Source: Paulinella micropora
Lineage: Eukaryota > Cercozoa > Imbricatea > Euglyphida
Length of the DNA: 64,000 bases
Assembly: GCA_009731375.1 (NCBI GenBank)
Contig: BJOX01000269.1
Location: forward strand, 245,228-309,227
Direction: 5' to 3'
The position numbers were made by a program, and so were the translations under genes. Below are positions 19,497-28,592 of the stretch, piece after piece; positions within the stretch are counted from its first letter, which is position 1, and every line of letters starts with the position of its first letter. The notes under the pieces were generated by a model. The model did not search any database. It had not been told where the DNA came from and saw only the letters and a program-made list of their open reading frames with translations.

Positions 19497-19955
19497 CTAT
19501 GGGTTTTGGAAATAGTTTGGATTATATCTATAATTATCATATTCGGCACCAAAGGGTTGGGGTGGTGAAGCATAATTATAGAAATAAGGAGAGTAAGGAC
19601 TACCAAAAGCGCAATTACTTGGAGGATTGACGAGCGGTTTAAAATCCTTTCTTTCTGGGCGAGTTTGAACTTGTCGCGGGATTTCCGCTGAGAAGTTTCT
19701 CGTCAGATTTCGTTTCATTTTTGGAAACTCTCTTTTTTCTTTTATTCTATTCTGGATGACTGCTCTATTGTATTTATTCACCATAAAGTGGTTATTTGTG
19801 TTGCTATAAAGTGTATTGTCTAGCAATTCAAAATCATTCTTAGTTGCTAGCACGCGATCGCGTCTTTGTTCGTTGCCTTTAATAAGTGGGTTTGTTTGCG
19901 AAGTGCCAATTCCACCATTTTGGTCGCTTGGCATTAGAAAACGAATAAGCGCCAT
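19497..19955 (-). CDS. Unknown small virion-cluster protein
   Basis: The open frame runs from 20015, but the first ATG codons are at 19955 and 19934 (MPSDQNGG). I choose 19955, just downstream of the PLA2 gene's stop. The N-terminal half is charged and helical (NRAVIQNRIKEKREFPKMKR). The last 45 residues are rich in Tyr, Asn and Pro (YFYNYASPPQPFGAEYDNY), as in disordered tails of virion proteins. Not recognised. Confidence 0.6.
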   Translation of the reverse strand: MALIRFLMPSDQNGGIGTSQTNPLIKGNEQRRDRVLATKNDFELLDNTLYSNTNNHFMVNKYNRAVIQNRIKEKREFPKMKRNLTRNFSAEIPRQVQTRPERKDFKPLVNPPSNCAFGSPYSPYFYNYASPPQPFGAEYDNYRYNPNYFQNP

Positions 19956-19968
19956 TAAGTCTTCTCTT

Positions 19969-22101
19969 TCATCGGCGGGGGGATTTTCCCATAATCTTAT
20001 CAACCAATTGGTCAATACTTCTCATACTATCAACCATGGCTTGATTTGGTGTTGTTGCTGGGTCTGGGTCATCTGAAACTTTGTATTCTTTCATCATTTC
20101 TTTAAGTTTTTCATCTTTAACTTTCTCCTCCCAGAATGGAGGTCCCTGTTTTGTTCCACTTTTATAAACACCTCCTTCATACTCTGGTTGTGGATTTGGT
20201 GGTGCTGGTGCTTGCGTTGTTTGCGGTGGCATGGTTTGTGGTGCTTGCGTTGTTTGTGGTGGCATGGTTTGCGGTGCTGGTGGCATAGTTTGCGGTGGCA
20301 TGGTTTGCGGTGGTTGAGTTGGTATTGGTGTTTGTTTTCTTGGCACGCTCGCATCCCTCAATTCTAAATCTTCTAATTGCTTCATTTGGTCTGGAGTTAA
20401 TTTACCCCGCATTTCTTCGTAAATTCTCTTATCCAAAATATCATCTGCGTCTGCTACGTCTGATATACTAGCACCTTGATTTAGTGCTTGTTTGATGGCC
20501 TCTTCCCATCCAACTTTTGGATCGTCATAATTAGAAAGTTTAATTTTCTTTCCAGTCTTCGCTCTCAACGATTTAACAAATCCCTTTAAGTGCCTCGTTT
20601 GGGCGCCTTTATCATCAAGTATGAGCAAGTTATTGCCCAGTCCAATAGTATCTGCTACTACCATATTGTCTGAGTATGCGATCGGGACTTCAACACTAAG
20701 ATTTATATCTTTTTCTATACTTGGTGGAATATCTTTTGTATATATTTTTTCTACAAAATTATTAATTGTAGTTTCATTTGCTGGTGCGATAAGAGAATAT
20801 CCTTTCACGCCATCCGCTGTTTCTTGTGATTTCACCATTTTATTAAATCCATCAACGAGTTCCGCATATTGTTTATTAAATGTAGCAGAGTCAACTACTT
20901 TATTTACTTTAAAGGTAGCGTCTTTATCAAAACTGCCCACATTTTTCATAACCCCAATCATAGACATTAATGTTTTATCTACATCGCCTATAAATCCGTT
21001 ATACTTCGCATCTGGAGGAGTGGTTTTGATAGTTTTCCAGAATTTCATCGCGTCCCAAAAAGATACTCCGCCACGTGCCCTTCCCTGTGCTTCCAAGGCC
21101 ATTCTAGATATATCCGCTTTTGAAAACATTGAGTTGTAATTGTCAAAAATACTCTTGGCAACTTCGGCCGTAGCCAATCCATTACTCGTTAAATAATCAC
21201 TCATATTGGTAATTCTTTCAAAGTATCGTTTATCGGCAAAGTCTTGGACATTTTTGTCGCCAGACGCATACAATAAATCGTGTTCAAAAGCAACTAAGTC
21301 CAAAGCATCTGCTGGGAGAATGTAAGGAAACTTACCGCGAGTTCTATCTTCTAATTGAAGACGGCTTTCCACTCGTGTGCCCCCACCATTATAATTACTT
21401 CCCTCGGTATGAATTCGTTCTTCTTCCAACTTAATGAGAGCATCTGGTTGAGCAGACCATGTTCTATATATTTCTCCAAGTGCGTTTCCAAGACCGAGAA
21501 CCGTCATAGTCTGTACGCCTGTTTTAAATGTCTGCCATGCCATCATTGTTGATACCTGTAAGCCTAATCTTCTCAACATATCCTTCAACACATAATCACC
21601 TATTCTTTGCTGTCCGCTTGCGATCAGACGAGGATTAGGCGGAGGCAAACCCTCTGGCACTTCATTTCTCGCTAGTGCTAGCAAAAGGGTATTGAAAGCA
21701 TCTGCTCTTCTTCTTCCAAGTAATCCAACATTCATCGCACGTAGTTGTGGATTGTTGGCAATTAATCTCAATATCTGCCCCCACGCTAGCCTTCTCACAC
21801 CATATCGCCCAACACCTGTAGCAAGGTTAAGTAATCTATTAAGTCTGGGACTCATAATTATCTCTTGAATACTTCTAATAATAGCATTAACAAATCTTTC
21901 TACACTTCGGGGGTCATTACCTATTCGTGGCACAAGCATCTTGTGTTCGTCGCCTATCTGTGCTTCTATTGAAGCATCATCTGGGTGTTTTCTCTCCCAC
22001 TCTTCTCGGTTTTCTTTCCATTCCTTATATTCCTGCTCCGCTTGCGCTCTATCCTCTCTTCGTATTACGCGAGTTTTGTCCGCTTTGCCTTTGTTTTTCA
22101 T
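19969..22101 (-). CDS. Large virion protein with phospholipase A2-like domain (710 aa)
   Basis: ATG 22101. Basic N-terminus (residues 1-60). At about residues 240-300 a segment ending PADALDLVAFEHDLLYASGD carries the D..A..HD..Y signature of the parvovirus-type/PLV PLA2-like fold, with His-Asp as catalytic dyad. The upstream YNGGGTR could replace the usual Ca2+-binding GPG loop. Residues 300-560 are helical. A Pro-rich repeat (QTMPPQT, TQAP) spans about 610-660. In small viruses such domains breach endosomal or vacuolar membranes during entry. The gene lies upstream of the packaging ATPase. Intact. Confidence 0.75.
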   Translation of the reverse strand: MKNKGKADKTRVIRREDRAQAEQEYKEWKENREEWERKHPDDASIEAQIGDEHKMLVPRIGNDPRSVERFVNAIIRSIQEIIMSPRLNRLLNLATGVGRYGVRRLAWGQILRLIANNPQLRAMNVGLLGRRRADAFNTLLLALARNEVPEGLPPPNPRLIASGQQRIGDYVLKDMLRRLGLQVSTMMAWQTFKTGVQTMTVLGLGNALGEIYRTWSAQPDALIKLEEERIHTEGSNYNGGGTRVESRLQLEDRTRGKFPYILPADALDLVAFEHDLLYASGDKNVQDFADKRYFERITNMSDYLTSNGLATAEVAKSIFDNYNSMFSKADISRMALEAQGRARGGVSFWDAMKFWKTIKTTPPDAKYNGFIGDVDKTLMSMIGVMKNVGSFDKDATFKVNKVVDSATFNKQYAELVDGFNKMVKSQETADGVKGYSLIAPANETTINNFVEKIYTKDIPPSIEKDINLSVEVPIAYSDNMVVADTIGLGNNLLILDDKGAQTRHLKGFVKSLRAKTGKKIKLSNYDDPKVGWEEAIKQALNQGASISDVADADDILDKRIYEEMRGKLTPDQMKQLEDLELRDASVPRKQTPIPTQPPQTMPPQTMPPAPQTMPPQTTQAPQTMPPQTTQAPAPPNPQPEYEGGVYKSGTKQGPPFWEEKVKDEKLKEMMKEYKVSDDPDPATTPNQAMVDSMRSIDQLVDKIMGKSPRR

Positions 22102-22140
22102 ATACGTTAAACCCTTATCAGTTAATCGTTTTAAGGCTTC

Positions 22141-22599
22141 TTATTTATATTCTTGTTTTACCAATTGCGCTATATCACGCTTCATTTGCTGGATATTGTC
22201 TTCTATGTGCGCTATATCATATTTATCGGTAGCCATTGCTAATTTTCGCGTTTCAATCATTTGTTCGTTTATGGGGGCAGTTCCGTGTTTTCTTTCAAAT
22301 TCTTTCATATCAATGCCGTCATCTCGAAGGTGTGCTTTCATTTCGTCGTAATTCATATTTACATAAATACTTCGCTTATTGTCCAACGAGGTAATTCTAT
22401 CTTTTAAATCCTCCATAGTATTACCCCCTTTTGTTGAAGCATCCAGTAATCTATCCTCTCTAAGCCTTTCGCGGGCTTGATTATTGATACCTTCATTAAC
22501 TTGTTCATCCCAATCAGCCTCTTCGTTTGTAAATAAATACCTATATCCGCGTTTAATTTCGTTATAATACACAAAAAATGGTTTTTCGTGTCGTGGCAT
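22141..22599 (-). CDS. Unknown charged helical protein (152 aa)
   Basis: ATG 22599; ends 40 bp before the PLA2 gene start, so probably cotranscribed with the structural cluster. It starts MPRHEKPFFVYYNEIKRGYRYLF and continues as long charged helices with a coiled-coil-like end (ATDKYDIAHIEDNIQQMKRD). No Cys clusters or membrane segments. The start lies 23 bp from the double palindrome at 22623-22656. Confidence 0.65.
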   Translation of the reverse strand: MPRHEKPFFVYYNEIKRGYRYLFTNEEADWDEQVNEGINNQARERLREDRLLDASTKGGNTMEDLKDRITSLDNKRSIYVNMNYDEMKAHLRDDGIDMKEFERKHGTAPINEQMIETRKLAMATDKYDIAHIEDNIQQMKRDIAQLVKQEYK

Positions 22600-22622
22600 T
22601 TTTTATATCCGCTATTATATAT

Positions 22623-22656
22623 ATCTTATAATATAAGATATCTTATAATATAAGAT
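22623..22656. promoter_or_regulatory. Tandem 17-bp palindrome in a divergent promoter
   Basis: ATCTTATAATATAAGAT occurs twice head to tail (22623-22639, 22640-22656) between the diverging starts at 22599 (minus) and 22660 (plus). The same palindrome, with the central base complemented, lies in another divergent promoter at 27256-27272. Perfect 8-bp arms suggest a dimeric regulator site or a core promoter motif. Confidence 0.6.
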
Positions 22657-22659
22657 AGT

Positions 22660-22878
22660 ATGGAAAATAAAAAAGAAAAAAGCAAAGACGAGCAACAACT
22701 TGAAGAGTTGGAACGGCTTGGAAAGGAAATTGACCAAATCCGCATCACTCAGAATTTGGTGAATAGAAACCCCAACATTTTTAGAAAACCTGAAAATATC
22801 CTTTACCGCTTACCGCTATCAGATAAGCAACGAGAGGTGATTTATAATAATATAATTAAAGAGAAAGATAATATATAA
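22660..22878 (+). CDS. Small charged protein (72 aa)
   Basis: ATG 22660; Lys/Glu-rich helical head, then SDKQREVIYNNII. It is coupled to the next gene by a TAATG stop-start overlap at 22876-22880. Function unknown. Confidence 0.6.
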   Translation: MENKKEKSKDEQQLEELERLGKEIDQIRITQNLVNRNPNIFRKPENILYRLPLSDKQREVIYNNIIKEKDNI

Positions 22879-23126
22879 TGTTGTTAATACTGCTATTTGC
22901 GTGCTTGGTTATTTCGCGGACGGCATGCGACTTTTACTCTCGGGTAAGCGAAAAAAAGAATGAGAGTTGTGCTTATTGTATAAAGCAAGGTATTGAAACA
23001 AAATTCAAATGTGTGTATAAACCAATGAGTGATTGGTGTATTAGTTTTGATGAGGCTTTGCCTTTAATGTGCTCAAATGACGCTTCGTGGTATAAAATAC
23101 ATTTGTATGAATGCTCACTTCTTTGA
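22878..23126 (+). CDS. Cys-rich secreted or membrane-anchored small protein (82 aa)
   Basis: The first 17 residues (MLLILLFACLVISRTAC) form a signal peptide or membrane anchor. The remainder has about seven Cys (CAYCIKQG, KCVYK, DWCISF, LMCSND, YECS), suggesting a disulfide-bonded ectodomain. It overlaps the preceding gene by TAATG and converges on the membrane protein gene at 23115. It could be a lumenal or surface factor; no family is recognised. Confidence 0.6.
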   Translation: MLLILLFACLVISRTACDFYSRVSEKKNESCAYCIKQGIETKFKCVYKPMSDWCISFDEALPLMCSNDASWYKIHLYECSLL

Positions 23127-23462
23127 AGAAGGCGATGGAAGGCATATCCCAATCAAAAGTGTTAAAATACCGACATAAGTATTAGCAACCTCACAAGGTA
23201 AGTTTTTTTCAGATAGCCTTACGATACAAAGGGTTATAATGGCGATAATGATACCCATTTGAAATAAGTATTTAATCATTCTGCTGTCGGTTTTCTTGTT
23301 TGACATACAGCAATTCCAGTTATCCTCTAATTCGTGCTCTACTTTTTTCTCCTCAGTCTTTAGTTCTACTTCAAGAACACGAGACTTTAATTCTGGAGTT
23401 AGTTCGCCATCCATATCCATAATAGGTGGGGGTCTGTGAAGTCTAGTCGTATTATTTGCCAT
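23115..23462 (-). CDS. Two-segment membrane protein (115 aa)
   Basis: Start placed at ATG 23462, inside the 3' end of the fibre gene (11-bp overlap). The N-terminal 70 residues are charged and cytosolic-looking with a CC pair. Two hydrophobic segments follow (MGIIIAIITLCIV and TYVGILTLLIGICL). Overlap with the fibre gene suggests cotranscription; it may be a holin-like or virion membrane protein, without direct evidence. Confidence 0.6.
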   Translation of the reverse strand: MANNTTRLHRPPPIMDMDGELTPELKSRVLEVELKTEEKKVEHELEDNWNCCMSNKKTDSRMIKYLFQMGIIIAIITLCIVRLSEKNLPCEVANTYVGILTLLIGICLPSPSSKK

Positions 23463-26400
23463 TATCAATAACGGACACTCTGATTTCTGCTAATTGGTTT
23501 GCTTGGTCTTGTAGTATATTCATGAGATTATTATTTTCTTTTTCTAATAAATCTATCGCTTGCGATAGATTACCTACTTTGTCTGATAATTGTTGAACCG
23601 CCTTAATTAACGGGGCGATAAATTTAGAATAACCTATACCATAACCGACATCACCACTATCAATACATTTAACATCTTCTGGATTGATACTTACACCCTT
23701 CAATTCGTATTCCGCTCTTTGCTTTGGACACGGAACCATAATTGTTTCTTTTATAAATCCGCCAAAATCTAACATATCCATATCTGTTAGTATGTCTTCT
23801 AATTCCTGTGCAATTAAGCCAGTCCTACATTTCTTGTTGTCATCAATCATACGATAGCAGACTGGATTTAACTTATTAATAAAATCTAAGCCTAAACATT
23901 CCTTTATATCTTCTTTTTTTCTCCTGTCTGAATATTGAATTGGATTAGACAATACCCATAATTGTCCATCGCTCGCTTTCAAAGACATTAAAGCAGTATT
24001 TGAATTATTCTCCCATATGAACCCACTCGTTGAAGAACCATTCACTCTAAATCTAATAGAATAAGAAGTTAATCCTCCGCCTACTCCTCCTGCTGGTGCT
24101 GTTCCTCCACTTAATGCTTTATTTGCCCCAGACTGGCTCATATAAATTCCCCAGTTTGAATCTCCAATGTCCCACATAAATATTCCTCTCGCATTTGTCC
24201 CGTCTGTTTGTCCTTGAATTGCTATTTTTGCCCCATCAGTTGATGCTGATGCCGTTGTTAGTGTGCCTGTGTATGTAATCCCCGAATTTGCCGTTATCGC
24301 CCCACCAGCAGTTATTGCCTTCGTTGTTAATAAACCCGATGTGCTATCAATTGTCATTGCGGTGTTAAATGTTATATTACTTCCTACCGCTACTCCTGAT
24401 GCGTATTGAAAAACAAGATTAGTGCCTTTGGCTATCATAAAATTTGAGGTAGCAGAACTTGACTTATCATTAGCCGCGCCATCCCAATAACAATCAAATT
24501 TTAATGATATGTCGCTATGACTATTGTTAATTAATTGAAAACAAGGATAATTTGGATCGGTTGTTGTAAATGCTTGTATGTGCGGCCCTGCTACACCAGA
24601 TGTCCCGTATAATTCTAATCCACCAGTGTATGCCGCCAATGCTCTCGTTGTTCTTCCCAATATCAATGGTTTTCCTAGCGCCAATGTTATTTTGTCGCTC
24701 GTTACCAATGTCGTTGTTGATATCCCCGCAGTTGAAGTAATTGTTGTTCCTGTTATTGTTCCACCATTTGTTATGTTGTTTGAGTTCATATCTAAGGCAC
24801 CATAAAAACGCATACCGCCAGCATTGTTAAACCGGACAATGTCAGACGAAGCACTTTTATTGTCCAAAAGTTTTGAAATATAAAGTCCCGCCCCTTTTAC
24901 ATCAGACTCTACATTCGTGAATACATAACCTCTTTGGTCTGCGGTTCCACTTGAAGCGGTATTTAGAGTAAATAAGAAATATTGGTAATCACCCGTCGTC
25001 TGTGAAAAGAATATATCTCCTCCGTTTTGGTTTAATATCCTCGCCCCATTATATGTTATATTTCCGCCATTAGTGATATCCACATTATTAAAATCGGCTT
25101 GGCTTAATAAGGTCAGTGCTTTTACGTCATTTCTTGTTCCATTAAATATCTTAATTCCTGTTATTGTTTGGTCTCCTGTTAATTTTACATTTTGCCCGTC
25201 CAATGTGTCCGCATAACCTTTTGTCGCTCCGTCTGTTGATAATGTCGGAGTTCCAAGGTTGGCTATTTTGCTACTATTACAATCTAGCCCCGAAGCATTT
25301 ACCCAACCGACGATTGCCCCATCAATAATGAAACTTATTTTTTTCGCATTTATTTCAAAGTTATCATTTACGCCCGTTCCCATATCAAGGCATCAGATAG
25401 TTCCTATATTGGCTGTGGAGTTGAAAACCACGAATGTTCCTTTTGTTGTCGCATTCGTTGAATTTCCAGTTATTTCAAGGGCGCTACTAAATGTTTTAAT
25501 TCCTGCTATGGTTTGGTTTCCTGAGGTTTTAACCGCCGAAGTATCAAGGACAGAAACATCCACACCATCAACAAGATTTACATTTGTTATGCTTTGGCTT
25601 CCCATATTTAGTCCGCCATTCGCTGTTATCGCCCCACTCGCCGTTAATGTGGTTGTTGATATCCCCGCATTAGCCGTTATTGCCTTTGAAGCAGTAATTC
25701 CGGCATTAGCAATTCTAAATAGTTCATTTATTCCAGAGTAATAAAACACGTGGCTATCACCAAAAGCATTAACATTATAAATCAATGTATTACTAGCAAT
25801 ACCAAATCCATAAAAACCAGTTGTTGATGGTGTTCCATTATCATACAAAACAAGTTTATTGTTGGCGAGAGCACTTCTATTTATGAAAACACTTTTGCCT
25901 GCTCCTACTACCACATTGTCGGTTGTTGTTAATGTTGTTGTTGTTATCCCCGCATTTGCTTTGATTTCATTACTAAATGACTTAGTTCCTGCTATGGTTT
26001 GGTCTCCTGTTAGTTTGACGACTGCGGTATCAAGAGTGGATACATCAATACCATCAACATTACCAACATTTGTAATAGCAAAACCACCCATATTTAAACT
26101 ACCCGTCATAGCCGTTGTGCCGTCCTTTGCTAATTTTGTATCGGTATATGCTTTTGTTGAAGCATCATTGTCATAGAATGGCGCAGGAAGCCCGCTGATT
26201 GCTGTCGTGCTGTTAAAATTTAAAACATTATTTGTCAATGTCATTCCACCCCCTGTTGTTGGAGCAAAAAGTATGGACGAGCCGACAAAAGATAATGGAT
26301 AGCCCGTTGCGCCGCCTGCCTCCGACGAATAGATAGAGCCCATATTATTGTTATAATTAAAGAATAATTTGCCTGTGTTTAATGGATTTGAGTCTTTTAC

Positions 26401-27230
26401 GGCCACATAAGTAGTAAATGTTTTGTTTCCTGTTATAGTCTGGTCTCCCGTTAGTTTTACCACCGAAGTATCAAGAGCCGAAACATCAATACCATCAACA
26501 TTACCAACATTTGAAATAGCAAATCCTCCCATATTTAATCCGCCCGTCATATTCGCGGTTCCGTCTAGTCGTAGAAAAGGTGAAGCAACATTTCTCCATT
26601 GGCCTGTGCTATAAATGAGTAGTTGGTTATCGGCGGGTGTGCCTGTAATTAACACATCGCTATGTGTATTAATTGAGCCGTCCGCTGACACTTTATCATT
26701 ATTGTCTTCGTGCTCTGATATCCAAGTATCAACATCTTTGGTATTTAGTAAATTAACTCCCGTTATATTCAAATTACCACCCATACTAATGTTGCCGAAT
26801 TCATCAACATTTATCGGGAATGTTTTATTGACCCAGTTTATTGAGTTATATGTTAGATAACTATTCATCGCGATTGGTGCTGTAATGACGACATCCGTTA
26901 ATTTATCCAGTTCAAAATCGCTTATATAACTTGAATTTAATGTAGCAAATGAAGTATTGCCTAGCCCATCTGTTTTTAATATTTGATTAGCCGTGCCGTC
27001 CGCTAATGGCAAATCATATTCGTTATTAATTGACACATAACCAGTATCAGATATCAATAAAGAAGAGTTATTATTTCGCGACGATATATTATTGTTATGT
27101 CGTCTGTCCTTGCTTGTATTGAGTTTGCTTCTATGTGGTCGCCATATAATACTCCATCAACTTCTAAATCCTCGTCTATTATCACAGAGCCGTAATAGTG
27201 ATATGCCCACGGATTTCCTAAATGGTTCAT
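23452..27230 (-). pseudogene. Giant tail-fibre-like gene with S74 chaperone domain, broken twice
   Basis: One reading frame of about 1,200 codons is interrupted by a single in-frame TGA (25393-25395); coding resemblance continues on both sides. The sequence consists of repeated beta-type modules (VKLTGDQTI.G.K.F, MGGFAI.NVGNVDGIDVS, ITANAGISTTTLT) typical of trimeric fibre shafts. At residues about 1,090-1,190 a Peptidase_S74/intramolecular chaperone domain appears (SDRRKKEDIKE, LNPVCYRMIDD, GLIAQELED) with a coiled coil at the end. The natural 5' end is probably ATG 27230 (MNHLGNPWAY), joined by a one-base frameshift around 27,085-27,105. Such fibres bind host surfaces and self-trim at the S74 domain. 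Confidence 0.8.
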
Positions 27231-27255
27231 ATTTTAATCAATTATTTTATATTCA

Positions 27256-27272
27256 ATCTTATATTATAAGAT
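27256..27272. promoter_or_regulatory. 17-bp palindrome in a divergent promoter
   Basis: ATCTTATATTATAAGAT, the reverse complement of the unit at 22623-22656, lies between the fibre gene start (27230, minus) and the gene at 27298 (plus). Confidence 0.6.
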
Positions 27273-27297
27273 TATATATATATTTAGTCTTAAAAAA

Positions 27298-27927
27298 ATG
27301 AATATATTTGGCCGTTCGCAAGAGCAACAATCTATTGACACAAAAACAATCGCGGTCGTGGCTACCCCGACATTAACAAGAAACATTCAAAATGCGTATG
27401 TTGGTCTTGATATGCGCTCGTGGATGACTAGTTCAACATTTACAACTCTATGTACGGGCGGATATGGTAGCAAAACAATATCAAGTTTAGGATATGGTTA
27501 TTTCATTAATGTAGCATTTCGCGGTTCTTTGAATTTACCCGCGCCGACTGGCATAGCAACATTCCAATTTTGGTTTCATATCACAGATGGCACGAATACA
27601 TATGATTATTATACCGAAGTGCTAAATTATACAACCGCCATTGATTATAAGTCTTTTGATTGTGTGTGGCTAATCCAAAGATACGGAGTTCAAATGAATT
27701 TAACGTTGCAGATGACGTGTCCAAACCCCTCGGACACTATTAACAACCGCACTATACGAATTGTAGGTAATACAACAAATGATGCTCTGGTAACGTATGC
27801 GACTGGTGCGCCATTAACCATAGAAGTATATTATAAATCAGCGTCTGCGGAGCCTGTATCTTTCAAACCTTCATATTTCAATATTGATGTGATGAGAGAC
27901 ATAGCACTAACTGCGTCTTACACATGA
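27298..27927 (+). CDS. Unknown beta-rich protein, possibly virion surface (209 aa)
   Basis: ATG 27298. It begins MNIFGRS, matching MNLFGQS at the start of the broken gene at 13432. The body is beta-rich (FQFWFHITDGTNTYDYYTEV) without Cys clusters, a signal or membrane segments. Facing the fibre gene across a shared palindromic promoter suggests a late structural role. Not recognised. Confidence 0.65.
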   Translation: MNIFGRSQEQQSIDTKTIAVVATPTLTRNIQNAYVGLDMRSWMTSSTFTTLCTGGYGSKTISSLGYGYFINVAFRGSLNLPAPTGIATFQFWFHITDGTNTYDYYTEVLNYTTAIDYKSFDCVWLIQRYGVQMNLTLQMTCPNPSDTINNRTIRIVGNTTNDALVTYATGAPLTIEVYYKSASAEPVSFKPSYFNIDVMRDIALTASYT

Positions 27928-28548
27928 AACCTGTCATACGTATCTTTTAGTGTCGTGAGTTTGCCCTCGTGTTGAGATAAAACATCGCGGAAAAACGTCT
28001 TATAATCTAACTTACCATATTTAAGAATGGGGCGTTGCTCTGGCGGTATGTGTGCGTATCTGCTTTCGTGCCATTTCTTCATATCCTCCTGTAATATGGT
28101 GCGGTCTTCAACTTTCATATACAAGAAATTAAACGGGTCTTTTGATACTTTCAAATGTGCCGTTATTATTTCATAGCAACTATACCCGCCCTCGGGCGGA
28201 TTCCGCTTTGCCTTAATCGGTGTTTTCTTTTCCATAACTGGCATTTCTTTTTTCGCCAATTCTTCTCCTACGTTGGCCTTGATTTCAGTAATACCAGTTT
28301 CCTTCAAATCACTTTCTTTAAAAGGCGTAAATTCTTCTGGTTCGTCATTAAAAACAACGCTCTTCAATGTATCAACGGGGGGCAATGAAACTTCAACGTT
28401 ATCACCCGCGGGGGTTGTTCGGGTCGGTATTTTTCGTAAATGCGACGATATCAGTTTTAAGTGATTTGCTTGTTGGTGGTTTAATATCACTACTTAAATG
28501 AGTCCATTTTTCTATCGCATCTAAATAGTTTTGCTTAGTAGATAACAT
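27918..28548 (-). CDS. Two-frame gene with conserved KETGITEIKANVGE motif
   Basis: ORF-a (28548-28402, 48 codons, MLSTKQNYLDAIEKW) ends in TGA. The downstream part is open in the +1 frame from before ORF-a's end to 27918 and has no useful ATG near its beginning. The downstream part has FTPFKESDLKETGITEIKANVGE, then a variable region and a helical C-terminus. The second element has the same two-part layout with the same +1 relation (62563-62152). Either a programmed +1 shift near CCCCCGCGGG, or single-base errors in both. Function unknown. Confidence 0.6.
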
Positions 28549-28592
28549 ACTATATTAACTACAAGAAAAAAAAATCCGTTTTTATATATTGT

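Noticed and set aside
20621-21139. Plus-strand frames opposite the PLA2 and other minus-strand viral genes
   Set aside because: Antisense shadows of well-supported genes without independent motifs.
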